From UBA7672 sp040398465 (lineage in GTDB: Bacteria; Pseudomonadota; Alphaproteobacteria; Caulobacterales; Hyphomonadaceae): DNA of 64,000 nucleotides. The position numbers were made by a program, and so were the translations under genes. The notes beneath the pieces are model-generated. The model saw only the letters and a program-made list of their open reading frames with translations. It ran no database searches and was not told the DNA's origin. Of this stretch, positions 15,385 to 24,153 are shown piece after piece. The DNA is taken from NCBI GenBank assembly GCA_040398465.1, contig JBBAUA010000012.1, positions 12,728-76,727 on the forward strand. Reading direction: 5' to 3'. Numbering within the stretch: position 1 is the first letter of the stretch; the number at the start of each line of letters is the position of its first letter.

Positions 15385-16308
15385 ATGAGAAGCCTGATTG
15401 CTTTTGCCGCGTTGGCCATCGCCGCTTGCCAGTCGCCGCCCGCCACGATCACCAGCACCATCCCGCCGCCGCCCGAAGGCAATACCCCGTCCCCGGCTGA
15501 AGTGATCGCCGCCTCGAAGCCAGCGGAATGGCGTGCGCTCGATCCCGAGAACACCCTCTACATGGACTTCCCCGAAGGCCGCGTCGTCATCGAGATGGCC
15601 CCGCAGTTCGCGCCCAACCACGTCGCAAACGTGAAAGCCCTCTCCCGCGAAGGCTTCTTCGCCAACGGCGCGGTCACCCGCGTGCAGGACAATTTCGTCA
15701 CGCAGTGGGCGCAAGCCGCAGACCCGGCGCGCCCGCCGAAGGTCGGCGTCGAGAAGCTGAATGCTGAATTCACCCTGCCCCGCGTCGCCATCGCCAACTT
15801 TGATGTCCTGCCCGATCCCGACACCTACGCCGACGAGGTCGGCTACATCAACGGCATGACCGCCGCGCGCGACGCCGCCAGCGTCTGGCTCACCCACTGC
15901 TACGGCATGGTCGGCGTCGGCCGCGAGAATGACGAGAACTCTGGCGGCGGCACGGAACTCTACGTCATCATCGGCCACAGCCCACGCAATCTCGACCGCC
16001 AGCTCACCATGCTTGGCCGCGTCGTGCAGGGCATGGAGATCATGTCCGCTTTCCCGCGAGGCACAGGCGACGCCGGCTTCTACAAGACGCCGGCCGAATA
16101 CCGCCGCTATGCCGACATCAAGGTCGCCGCCGACGTCCCCGTCGCCCAGCGCACCAATCTTGAAGTGATGCGCACCGACAGCGCATCATTCGCCACACTG
16201 GTGAACTCGCGCCGCTGGCGGAAGGACGACTTCTACACCAAGCCCGTCGGCCGCATCGGCCTGTGCAACATCACGGCCCCGGTGCGCCCGGTAAATCCGG
16301 CATCCTGA
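15385..16308 (+). CDS. Cyclophilin-type peptidyl-prolyl isomerase, lipoprotein
   Basis: A 307-residue exported PPIase. Residues 1-15 form a lipoprotein signal ending LAIAAC. The cyclophilin domain starts near residue 50 (YMDFPEGRVVIEMAPQFAPNHVANVKAL is the conserved opening, cited here by position 52-79). The FVTQWAQA stretch, GMVGVGRENDENSGGGTELYVIIG and LDRQLTMLGRVVQGME follow in family order. An insertion after residue 105 and a 60-residue C-terminal extension make it longer than minimal bacterial cyclophilins. It should catalyse proline isomerisation of exported proteins in the periplasm. Its 3' end overlaps the convergent membrane-protein gene and contains a 15-bp tandem repeat whose first copy supplies the stop codon. 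Confidence 0.88.
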   Translation: MRSLIAFAALAIAACQSPPATITSTIPPPPEGNTPSPAEVIAASKPAEWRALDPENTLYMDFPEGRVVIEMAPQFAPNHVANVKALSREGFFANGAVTRVQDNFVTQWAQAADPARPPKVGVEKLNAEFTLPRVAIANFDVLPDPDTYADEVGYINGMTAARDAASVWLTHCYGMVGVGRENDENSGGGTELYVIIGHSPRNLDRQLTMLGRVVQGMEIMSAFPRGTGDAGFYKTPAEYRRYADIKVAADVPVAQRTNLEVMRTDSASFATLVNSRRWRKDDFYTKPVGRIGLCNITAPVRPVNPAS

Positions 16309-16856
16309 ATTCCGGCATCCTGAATTCCGGCCGTTCCGGCATCGGATCGGGAACGCCGCTCGGCAGCGGCGTCAGCACCTGCGGGCGCGGAGGATCGACC
16401 ACATCGCGGAACAGGTAGCCAAGCCCCAGCATCACGCCGAGAATGAACGTCGCGATCAGCGCCAGCACCAGCGGCCTCACCACCCGCTGAACAAACGCTT
16501 CGAACGCCGCCATGCCGCCATCGGCGGTCTCATCGCGCGTGGTGATCAACGCCCACAGGCTGAGGCCCGCCAGCACCGTGGCCGACCGGAATGGCCAGCG
16601 CCAGCAACCCAGCCTCGATCCAGAGAATCCACCGCGCCCACGGAATTCGCCTCAGGATCCCGATGCCGCCGGCGAAGGACGGCAGGAAATACACGACCGA
16701 CAGCAGCCCCAGCCCTCCGCCGAAGAATGCAAACTCATCGTCATAGGCCGGATCACGCGCCATGGCGTAGGCGAGCAGAAGGGCCGCCAGCGCGCCGAGG
16801 CCCGCGCCCCCGAACACGATATGGCTCCATGCCAGGATCTTCAGCCGAGACTTCAC
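16271..16856 (-). pseudogene. Small membrane protein gene with probable one-base frameshift
   Basis: Two overlapping minus-strand frames make one protein if a single C is removed near 16580. The first (GTG start at 16856, GAGGGGG upstream) gives KSRLKILAWSHIVFGG through three to four membrane segments to LLALAIPVG. The second continues in register with TVLAGLSLWALITT and a further membrane helix. Related membrane proteins I know read straight through with a phrase like FPVGTALG at this point. The combined protein would be about 195 residues with five helices and a Pro-rich, Arg/Met-rich tail carrying the repeat MPEFR. It could be a sequencing error, a true pseudogene or programmed frameshifting; the first two are likelier. 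Confidence 0.55.
16294..16332. repeat. 15-bp tandem repeat at overlapping gene ends
   Basis: The unit ATTCCGGCATCCTGA is present about 2.6 times (16294-16308 with one mismatch, 16309-16323, partial from 16324). Copy one contains the cyclophilin stop codon. On the other strand the array encodes MPEFRMPEFRMPD in the tail of the membrane protein. Confidence 0.85.
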
Positions 16857-16995
16857 GCTGGCCCCCTCGCATGCGTCGTTATGATTGCAAGGCTTTGTGC
16901 GCAACCGTGTCGCCGGCAAACAGGACCCAAAAAGACCCGTGCAAGCCGTGACCTTGCGCGGTATGAGAGGCCAACCACCGATAACGAGGCCCGCC

Positions 16996-17508
16996 ATGGA
17001 CGTTCAGATTTCCACCCTGATCAAGGACGCCAGCACGCAGACGCTCGGCTCGCTTTGCGCCATCCTCAAGAAGGGCGCGGACCACGCCGCGGCGCTGAAG
17101 TTCCCCGAAGAGGTCCTCCTCAACTACCGCCTCTTCCCCGACATGTTCCCGCTCTCGCGCCAGGTGCAGATCGCAACCGACACCATGACGCGCGGCGCCG
17201 CCCGGCTCGCCGGCACGGACCTCCCGTCTTTCCCGGACGTCGAGACATCCTTCGCTCAGCTGATCGACCGCACGCAGAAGGCCAACGCCTATGTTCAGGC
17301 TGCCTCCGCCGAAGCGATGGACGGCCGCTGCAAGACCATCATCAACATTCCCGTTGGCGGCGGACAGGAAATGCCGATGACCTGCACCACCTACCTGCAG
17401 TCCTTCGTCTTCCCCAACCTCTACTTCCACGCCGCAACCGCCTACAACATCCTCCGCCACAACGGCGTCGCCCTCGGCAAGCGTGACTACCTTCGCCCGC
17501 CGGGCTGA
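16996..17508 (+). CDS. DUF1993 family protein
   Basis: A 170-residue soluble protein of the DUF1993 family, recognised by RLFPDMFPLSRQVQIATD near residues 49-66 and the C-terminal NLYFHAATAYNILRHNGVALGKRDYL segment (about 140-165), where the FPN.YFH..TAY..LRH pattern is diagnostic. The fold is probably a DinB/YfiT-like four-helix bundle, consistent with the conserved His and acidic residues, but no reaction is known. ATG at 16996 has AACGAGG upstream and is preferred over an upstream in-frame start. A paralogue about a third identical by eye lies at 47662-48168 on the other strand. Confidence 0.85.
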   Translation: MDVQISTLIKDASTQTLGSLCAILKKGADHAAALKFPEEVLLNYRLFPDMFPLSRQVQIATDTMTRGAARLAGTDLPSFPDVETSFAQLIDRTQKANAYVQAASAEAMDGRCKTIINIPVGGGQEMPMTCTTYLQSFVFPNLYFHAATAYNILRHNGVALGKRDYLRPPG

Positions 17509-17562
17509 CGCCAAACCGTCATGGATGTGCAATAGAACCACCGCGCGTCGCGGAGTTCATGC

Positions 17563-19185
17563 ATGGTTCTTGTTGTTGATCGCCGTCGCCTGCTTGCCGC
17601 GAGTGGCGCTGGCCTTCTCGCCGCCGTGCTCCCCGGCCGCGCCTTCGCGCAGCCATCGCGCGGCTTCACCCATGGCGTCGCCTCCGGCGAGCCCTCTCAG
17701 ACCAGCGTCGTCCTCTGGACGCGCTATGTCGCACCATCGCCGGTCCGGCTGCGCCTTGAGATCGCCGACGATCCCGCCTTCCAGCGTATCGTCCTCACCG
17801 GCGAGGCCGAAGCTTCGCCTGCAACCGACTGCTGCGCCCGCGCCATTGCAGAGGGCCTCGCACCGGGCCGCTGGTATCATTACCGCTTCATCGCTCCCGA
17901 TGGACAGGCCTCCCATATCGGCCGCACGCGCACCCTGCCCGACGGCGACACCGACAGCTTCCGCATCGCCGTCTTCTCATGCGCCAACGGCACGTCGGGA
18001 TGGTTCAACGCCTACGCCCACGCTGCCGCCCGCGACGACATCGACCTCGCCATCCACACCGGCGACTACATCTACGAATCTCCCCTCACCCGCGCCGACG
18101 CACAACCCGGCATCGCCGCCCAGCGCGCTCTCGCGCCCCTGCACGAGATCGTCACGCGCGCCGACTACCGCCAGCGCTACGCCTCCTACCGCCTCGACCC
18201 CGATCTCGCCGAGCTTCACCGCCGGCTCCCGATGATCGCTGTGTGGGACGATCACGAGACCGCCAACAACAGCTGGCGCGATGGCGCGAGCGCACACGAC
18301 CCCGCCACCGAAGGCCCATGGACTGCACGCCGCGACGCCGGCATGCGCGTCTGGCGCGAATGGATGCCCGTGCGCGGCGACTGGTATGGCAGCCATCGCA
18401 TCGGTAATCTCGCCACGCTCTTCCGCCTCGAAACCCGCCTGCTTGGCCGCTCGCAGCAGCTCGACGACGATCTCGACGCCATCTTCGAGAAGGGCGCGAC
18501 GCGACCGGCGCTCGACGCTTTCGGCGCCGGCCCGCTGGCCGATCCCGCACGCGCGATGATGGACAACCAGCAGGAAGCCTGGCTCGCCAGCGGCATGCGC
18601 ACATCCGTCGCCTCCGGCCAGAAATGGCAACTTCTCATCCAGCAGGTCATCATGGGCGCGCTCCTTTTCCCGCGCCCCAACACAGCATGGTTCAAGGGCG
18701 CTGCCCCACCGGAACTGATGGCTGAACTCCAACGTCGCGCCGCCGCGCTCGACGCCGGCCTGCCCTACTCACTCGACAAATGGGACGGCTATCCCGCCGC
18801 GCGCCAGCGCCTCTACGACAGCGCCCGCACCGCCGGCGCCAACCTCGTCACGCTCACCGGCGACAGCCACAACGCCTGGGCCTTCGACCTTGCCGACAAG
18901 GCCGGCCGCATCGGCGTCGAATTCGCCGGCCAGAGCGTGTCCTCCTACGGCTTCGAACGCCGCTTCAATGGCGACGCCGCCCGCCTGGCCGCCGATTTCG
19001 TCGCAACCAACCCCAACCTCAAATGGATGGACAGCAGCCAGCGCGGCTACCTCACCCTCGACATCCGCAAGGACCGTATCGACACGGAGTACGTGTTCGT
19101 TCCCGCCGCGGGCGGGCGCTCGGTCGCGGAGACGGGCCGCAAGAAGCTCAGCGTCGCGCACGGAGCGCGGAGGCTGGAGGTTTAG
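17563..19185 (+). CDS. PhoD-like alkaline phosphatase
   Basis: A 540-residue exported metallophosphatase. The N-terminus DRRRLLAASGAGLLAA followed by AFA looks like a Tat signal, as usual for PhoD. A fibronectin-like N-domain starts with FTHGVASGEPSQTSVVLWTR near 35-54, the PhoD_N signature. Catalytic metal ligands are visible as HTGDYIYE (Asp168, Tyr171), VWDDHETANN (Asp229, Asp230, His231) and LTGDSHNAW near 425-433. PhoD enzymes hydrolyse phosphodiesters and monoesters with Fe3+ and Ca2+ in the periplasm. No Pho box is evident. The stop overlaps that of the convergent phytase-like gene by four bases. Confidence 0.93.
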   Translation: MVLVVDRRRLLAASGAGLLAAVLPGRAFAQPSRGFTHGVASGEPSQTSVVLWTRYVAPSPVRLRLEIADDPAFQRIVLTGEAEASPATDCCARAIAEGLAPGRWYHYRFIAPDGQASHIGRTRTLPDGDTDSFRIAVFSCANGTSGWFNAYAHAAARDDIDLAIHTGDYIYESPLTRADAQPGIAAQRALAPLHEIVTRADYRQRYASYRLDPDLAELHRRLPMIAVWDDHETANNSWRDGASAHDPATEGPWTARRDAGMRVWREWMPVRGDWYGSHRIGNLATLFRLETRLLGRSQQLDDDLDAIFEKGATRPALDAFGAGPLADPARAMMDNQQEAWLASGMRTSVASGQKWQLLIQQVIMGALLFPRPNTAWFKGAAPPELMAELQRRAAALDAGLPYSLDKWDGYPAARQRLYDSARTAGANLVTLTGDSHNAWAFDLADKAGRIGVEFAGQSVSSYGFERRFNGDAARLAADFVATNPNLKWMDSSQRGYLTLDIRKDRIDTEYVFVPAAGGRSVAETGRKKLSVAHGARRLEV

Positions 19186-20288
19186 GGCGCATCGATACGG
19201 ACGCGCCAGAACTCCGTGCCCGCTCGCTCGACTCCGAAATCGCTATCCGACACCAACAGGATCTCCGACGCACACAGCAGCGCCATGCCCTCCATGTCCG
19301 GCCCAACTTCCGGATGCTCATCGCTGGAAAACAGCAGCGTCTTCTCCGGCAACCGCGAAAGCTCAACGCGATAGATCTTCGTCGTATGTGAAATGCGCTC
19401 AAGCACAACCAGCGTATCCTCGCCCGCCCAAGCAAACTCGCAAATCTTTAGGTCGCCAAGCCCGACAGCCCGCCGCGCCGCATCGCGCTCGAAACTCGAG
19501 GCGACGTCGAACGGGTAGCGCCACTCCGCGACAAGCGCGCCATTGCGCGCATCGAGCTTCCACACAGGCGCGGCGGTCTCTACCTCACCCGACAACGCGC
19601 TCTGGAATCCGAGATACAGCCACCTGCCATCGGGCGAGGCGCATAGCGCCTCGAACCCACGGTTCGGTCTGCGCCGCGTGCACCGCGCAGGCAGGACGCC
19701 CCTCGCCGGAAGGTCCGGATGCGAAAGCTCAGCCTCGCGTCCCGCCGCCACCCAACGTTCCGACACGACGCCATGGCTGCTCACGACAAGTGTTGAAGGT
19801 CCATACTCTTCCGCAACGAGAAACGAGCCATCTGGCATCGCCGCGAGCGCCTCGCTGTCGGCGCCCAGCGTGTCAGGCGCGAGCCGGCTGCCTGCGATGT
19901 CGAAGATCGGCTCCATCGCGCCGCCGGGCAACGCAACGCCGGTCAGCCGTGCGCCGCTGAGCGTAACCAGCGGAATGCGCCGCAATGCGTTAACAGCGTC
20001 GTCGATAACGCGCAGCTCGACAATCTCGGGCCCGGCCTGGGAAATCGGCATTATCTTGGCGCCCGGGATGCCGCGCAACGGCGCAAACCGCGACAGGCCA
20101 TAGTCATCGATCGCCTGTGATGGAAAAAGATTAGGCCCACGATCGGTGATAGCGAACAGCGCGCCATCGCTCGCGCGCCGCGACAATCCAGACCCCAGCC
20201 CCAGCGTCAGCTGCAGTGTTGCGCCGCCAAGGTCGATCGGATCAAGCTGCACATCGTTCCACGCCAGCCGCTCGACCCGCGCGGCCAC
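19182..20288 (-). CDS. Phytase-like esterase domain protein
   Basis: A 368-residue beta-propeller protein of the esterase-like phytase family. Supporting phrases are SGLSRRASDGALFAITDRGPN near residues 34-54 (cited as the conserved DRGP turn), DSEALAAMPDGSFLVAEEYGPS near 148-165, RGFEALCASPDG near 209-220 and DMEGMALL near 334. The glutamates in SEAL, FEAL and MEGM are the repeating acidic metal or catalytic positions of this family. Unlike most relatives it has no signal peptide. The start is GTG immediately after the TAG of the upstream gene (TAGGTG), so it is the last gene of a four-gene minus-strand operon. Substrate unknown. Confidence 0.75.
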   Translation of the reverse strand: MAARVERLAWNDVQLDPIDLGGATLQLTLGLGSGLSRRASDGALFAITDRGPNLFPSQAIDDYGLSRFAPLRGIPGAKIMPISQAGPEIVELRVIDDAVNALRRIPLVTLSGARLTGVALPGGAMEPIFDIAGSRLAPDTLGADSEALAAMPDGSFLVAEEYGPSTLVVSSHGVVSERWVAAGREAELSHPDLPARGVLPARCTRRRPNRGFEALCASPDGRWLYLGFQSALSGEVETAAPVWKLDARNGALVAEWRYPFDVASSFERDAARRAVGLGDLKICEFAWAGEDTLVVLERISHTTKIYRVELSRLPEKTLLFSSDEHPEVGPDMEGMALLCASEILLVSDSDFGVERAGTEFWRVRIDAP

Positions 20289-21812
20289 CTAGAACCGCCC
20301 ACCCGTCTTGAACCCGCCGCCGCCCATCCGGCCGCCGGTCTTGAAACCACCACCGCCGCGCGAGCCGCCGCCGCCAAATCCACCGCCGCCCCAGCCGCCG
20401 CCACCCCAGCGGCTGCCGCGCGTCGCCGCCTTGATCACCTCGCCGAGAATCACGCCCGCAATCACATCACCGCCGACATTGCGCCCACGACGCGGCCCGC
20501 CGAAATAGTCGTCGTCGCTGCGGGGAGCCTGACGCACCGTCGCCTTGATCGCGCGCCACAGCGCCTCGCCGTCTGGCGATGGCCCCTTGCCATACGCCTC
20601 GATTGCCGCTTCGAAGGCTGGCCTCAGCAGCATGACGTAAGGGCTATCCAGCCCCGCCTCCTTGAACCGCCGCCTTACCTGCTCCAGCGTCTCCGCGCCC
20701 GCACGCCGCCGCGCCGGCAGCGCCTCGACGCCGCGCCAGTTCACCTCCATCTGCAGCTCTTCCGTGCGCAGCTTGATCAGCGCCTCGACCACGCGGTCAT
20801 CGTCCGTCGTCGTCGTCTCCGCCGCCAGAACTTTCAGATCCGGGAAGCTCGCCTGCGCCAGCCCCTCTTCCAGCACGCGTCTTGCTTTCTCCTGCGGCCC
20901 TGCATCGCCACTCGCCGCCTGCTCCTGCTGGCGGCGCAGGTCCGCGTGCCGCGCCTCCGCTTCGGTCAGGGCAACATCCAGCGCCTTCAGCTTGTCCTTC
21001 ACCGCCGACAACTCCGCCGACAGCTTCCCCGCTCCACGCGCCTCCAGCGCCTGCGCCTCGAACCGTTCGATCGCTGCCTGCGCTTCGGCCTCCTCGAGCC
21101 GCATATTCGCCATGTGCTCGGCGATGCGATCCGGCAGCTCAATCAGCCGCGCATAGTTCAGGTACGCCTGGTCATACCCGCACAGCCGCGCGACCCAGTT
21201 GTCCAGCGCGCGCGACATGCCGCCCCTGTCATACTCCGGCGTACGGAACTTCCGCTCCCACAGATACGAGAAGAGCGGGTCAGCCTCATATGGCTTGCGC
21301 TTCTCGTCGCGATCCGTCTTCGCCAGCTCCAGCTTCTGCTCGGCGCGCACCGACACCGACCGCGCCTCCTCGAACGCCTGCTTCAGCGCGATATAGCCAG
21401 GATCGGTCTGCACCGCCGCCTCGGTCTCCGTCACCAGCGTCTCATACGCATTCAGCGCCGCATCGACCTCGACCTCGCCCGCGCGCCGCATCGCCTCGGC
21501 GTCCTTCAGCTTGGCTTCCGCCGCCGCAACCTCGCCATCGATCCGCGCTGTGAACGCCTCATGCTCCGTCAGAAGCCGCGCCGCTTCCTTCTCCGCGGCC
21601 GACAGCGAGTCCGTCGCCTCCACCTTGATGACGTCGAGCCGCATCGCCGCCAGTTCGCGATAGCCTTCCGCCTTCAGCCGCGCGAGATCGGCGCGCCGCC
21701 GCGCATGCGACTCCGCCCCGCGCGCCGCCGCATCGAACTCCTCGCGCGCGCCCGCCGTCAGCGAGTCCAGCCTGTGCAGCGCATCGCGCCCGGTTGTGAG
21801 ATCGTCTACCAT
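20289..21812 (-). CDS. Coiled-coil protein with glycine-rich tail, unknown function
   Basis: A 507-residue protein, third of a four-gene operon. Residues 1-170 and 225-320 are Ala/Glu/Lys-rich with heptad spacing and should form long coiled coils. They flank a less helical section with LFSYLWERKFRTPEYDRGG (near 175-195). A mixed region (330-440) leads to a tail of about 60 residues made of Gly runs, GGRMGGGGF and FKTGGRF. Such tails are seen in proteins that sit at membranes or self-associate. No signal peptide or transmembrane helix is present. It overlaps the preceding gene by seven bases, which implies translational coupling. I recognise no characterised homologue. Confidence 0.7.
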   Translation of the reverse strand: MVDDLTTGRDALHRLDSLTAGAREEFDAAARGAESHARRRADLARLKAEGYRELAAMRLDVIKVEATDSLSAAEKEAARLLTEHEAFTARIDGEVAAAEAKLKDAEAMRRAGEVEVDAALNAYETLVTETEAAVQTDPGYIALKQAFEEARSVSVRAEQKLELAKTDRDEKRKPYEADPLFSYLWERKFRTPEYDRGGMSRALDNWVARLCGYDQAYLNYARLIELPDRIAEHMANMRLEEAEAQAAIERFEAQALEARGAGKLSAELSAVKDKLKALDVALTEAEARHADLRRQQEQAASGDAGPQEKARRVLEEGLAQASFPDLKVLAAETTTTDDDRVVEALIKLRTEELQMEVNWRGVEALPARRRAGAETLEQVRRRFKEAGLDSPYVMLLRPAFEAAIEAYGKGPSPDGEALWRAIKATVRQAPRSDDDYFGGPRRGRNVGGDVIAGVILGEVIKAATRGSRWGGGGWGGGGFGGGGSRGGGGFKTGGRMGGGGFKTGGRF

Positions 21813-22786
21813 TCGGTGATCGCCCCGCCAGGCACGGGCGTGTCAAACGCGGGCTCAAGCTCGCCGCGCACCTTCCGCCCGAGGATATCGTTCACGACCA
21901 TCCCGTTCGACTGCTTCTCGGCCGCCACGCGATCAAACGTCGCCTTGTCAACGCGCTGCGCCCACATGCTGACGCTTTCCGTTGTCTGCTCCTCCACACT
22001 GCGGATCGGCACTTTCAGCACGCGCCCACCCGGCGCCACCGCCTCCACGACGAGATAGTAGTTCATCGCATTCGGCTGGTCATTCGCCTGCCGCCAGAAG
22101 CCAGTGTCCTCATCCGGCCGCGAGACGATGCGGATGTCGTATTCCTGCGCCAGCTGGTCATTCATGCCCTGCATGGTCTTCAGCTGTGTCCGCGCGCCGT
22201 CGCGATCGCCATTGGCCACCGCCCGCTGACCTTCCGCCGCCAGGCTCGCCAGCTGCGCATCGATCACCGGGTCCGTCGCCAGCGCCTGCCCCTCGGCCAG
22301 CTCCGCCGAGATCGTCGTCGGCATGTTCTGCCACTCGGCATTCATCGGCCCGAAGACCAGCAGCTGGAATCCCACCGCAATCGCCGCCAGCAGGCCCACT
22401 GCCGTCACCGTCTGCGGCAGCCACCTCTTGCGATTGACATAAGCCTTCGCCAGCTTGACCGAGAACGTATCGCGCGGCGGCTTGTAGACGAAACGCTGCT
22501 CCGCCAGCGCCTTCACGCCGTCCTTGAGAATGCGATCCGGAACCTCGATGCCCTGCGCGCCATAGATCTCCTTGAGCCGCGACACGAGCTGTTCCTCGCG
22601 CGCGGACTCATTGAGCTCCATGTCGACGATGCGCGTGCGATGGCGCAAGGTGTCCACCACGTCCATCGCCATCATCACGTCGTCAAGCTTGCGGGGCTCT
22701 TCGACCATGGAGGCCGGCTTGAGGCCGGTTGGCGGCGCGACAGGCGCAGTCTGCCCCGTCCGCACCGGAACGGAAGTATCGCTCAT
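21806..22786 (-). CDS. DUF6384-like membrane protein
   Basis: A 326-residue protein, second in the operon. The N-terminal KLDDVMMAMDVVDTLRH phrase (near residues 33-49) is, as I recall, the signature of the uncharacterised DUF6384 family. A helical region with KEIYGAQGIEVPD follows, then one membrane span near residues 123-143 (TAVGLLAAIAVGFQLLVFG). The remaining 180 residues lie on the far side and end in a beta-rich domain containing NYYLVVEAVAPGGRV and VNDILGRKVRGELEP. Topology suggests a cytoplasmic adaptor coupled to an external or periplasmic domain. Spacing to the gene upstream is 10 bases. Confidence 0.65.
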   Translation of the reverse strand: MSDTSVPVRTGQTAPVAPPTGLKPASMVEEPRKLDDVMMAMDVVDTLRHRTRIVDMELNESAREEQLVSRLKEIYGAQGIEVPDRILKDGVKALAEQRFVYKPPRDTFSVKLAKAYVNRKRWLPQTVTAVGLLAAIAVGFQLLVFGPMNAEWQNMPTTISAELAEGQALATDPVIDAQLASLAAEGQRAVANGDRDGARTQLKTMQGMNDQLAQEYDIRIVSRPDEDTGFWRQANDQPNAMNYYLVVEAVAPGGRVLKVPIRSVEEQTTESVSMWAQRVDKATFDRVAAEKQSNGMVVNDILGRKVRGELEPAFDTPVPGGAITEW

Positions 22787-22796
22787 CGCGCGTCGA

Positions 22797-23981
22797 TCAT
22801 GACGTGCGAACGGTCAGGGCCGCCGCCGCACCCTGTTCCACCAGCAGGGCCAAGCGGCGCTTGCCGTCCTCCACCGCATCGCGGATCTCGGCCGAGTTCT
22901 GCGTCGACAGCTTGCGCATCTCCGCGATGATCCCGATCGAGCGCTCCTGGTAGCTCACAACCGAATCCACCAGCTTCTTCACAGCCGCCGCAGAAATCGT
23001 CGGGCCATAGCCCGCCTTAAGCGCCGCCTCCTGCACCTTTCCGCCGATCTCGGCGAGCACTTCCAGCGACTGATCCACGCCCTTCTTCATAGACTCCAGC
23101 GTCTGGGTCGATTCATGCAGACCGTGCATCCCCGTGAATGTCGCCGACAGCGCCGTCAGCACGACCTCATTGGTGCCGAAGAACGACACCGACTGCGCAT
23201 AGATGCGCTCCTTGGCGTTGGTGGTCTGCACCAGCCGCGCCATGATCACTTCCGACGTGTTGTAGCCAACCGTCAGGTTGTCCGAGAGATCCTTCGAGAT
23301 CTGGTAGCGCTTCTCCTCCGCCTGCAGCCGCCGCAACTCCTCGTCGCGCGCCAGCTCCAGCTTCGACCGCTCCGCCGGCTCCGTGCCCGCATACGCCGCC
23401 ACCGCATCCGACGCCGCCGTCATTTTCGCTTTGGCGTCTTCAAGCCTCTGCTCGGCCGTCTTCAGCACCTCAAGCGCCAGCACTTCCGACTGCTTCATCG
23501 CGCCGCGGAAATCCATGTACGCTTCGAGGATCAGGAATTCCTTCTCGATCTGGACCTTCGTGTCCTTCTGGACGTCGATATACGTGTCCTTGATCTTGTC
23601 GAACCGCGAGGCGATGTCGCCGCGCGAGAACTTCATCCACATATTGCCGACGCGCTCCATCGTGGAGATCTTGCCGTCGGCATACTGCTCCACGAGGCTC
23701 TTCGCGTCGTCGCGGATCGAGTTGAACGCTGTGGTGATCGTCTCGTAGCGCTCGCCCACCTTGATGGCCGAGATGTGCTCGCGCACCACCTCGTTGAACG
23801 TCGACGCCTGGTCCAGCGTCCGCGCGATCGTCGTCACCTTGTCCGGCGACAGCTCGGTGATCTGGTTGAGCAGCGCCACGACAGGCGCAGGATCGCCCTT
23901 TGTCTCGGGAAACAGGCCCAGCTTGCGAAGGCTGCCGACCGCCTTGTCGAGATACTGAAGAGCCGTGGGGCTGGACGCCAT
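22797..23981 (-). CDS. All-helical protein heading the DUF6384 operon
   Basis: A 394-residue, highly helical, soluble protein with Lys/Glu/Ala-rich heptads between residues 110 and 240 and again near the C-terminus. Phrases such as SRGDIASRFDKIKDTYIDVQ and YMDFRGAMKQSEVLALEVLK recall, weakly, the architecture of TelA-type proteins, but I see no decisive signature. ATG at 23981 is chosen over a longer in-frame start because AGGGAGAA lies just upstream, and the longer version would run antisense into the divergent peptidase gene. It is the first gene of the four-gene operon. Stoichiometric partnership with the next two products is inferred from overlap and spacing. Confidence 0.65.
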   Translation of the reverse strand: MASSPTALQYLDKAVGSLRKLGLFPETKGDPAPVVALLNQITELSPDKVTTIARTLDQASTFNEVVREHISAIKVGERYETITTAFNSIRDDAKSLVEQYADGKISTMERVGNMWMKFSRGDIASRFDKIKDTYIDVQKDTKVQIEKEFLILEAYMDFRGAMKQSEVLALEVLKTAEQRLEDAKAKMTAASDAVAAYAGTEPAERSKLELARDEELRRLQAEEKRYQISKDLSDNLTVGYNTSEVIMARLVQTTNAKERIYAQSVSFFGTNEVVLTALSATFTGMHGLHESTQTLESMKKGVDQSLEVLAEIGGKVQEAALKAGYGPTISAAAVKKLVDSVVSYQERSIGIIAEMRKLSTQNSAEIRDAVEDGKRRLALLVEQGAAAALTVRTS

Positions 23982-24153
23982 CTTGTTATTCTCCCTGTCC
24001 CTCGCGCCGTCGGGGGATGCGCGGCGCATTACCACAATACGTGCCCCCTTCCCATGTGTCTGCAAGGGCGTAGCGGCAGAATTTTTTCGAGAATCGATAT
24101 CAGTTGCTCCGGCGGAGCCGCCGGAATAACCAGAGCGGCACGGCGGAGGCGTC

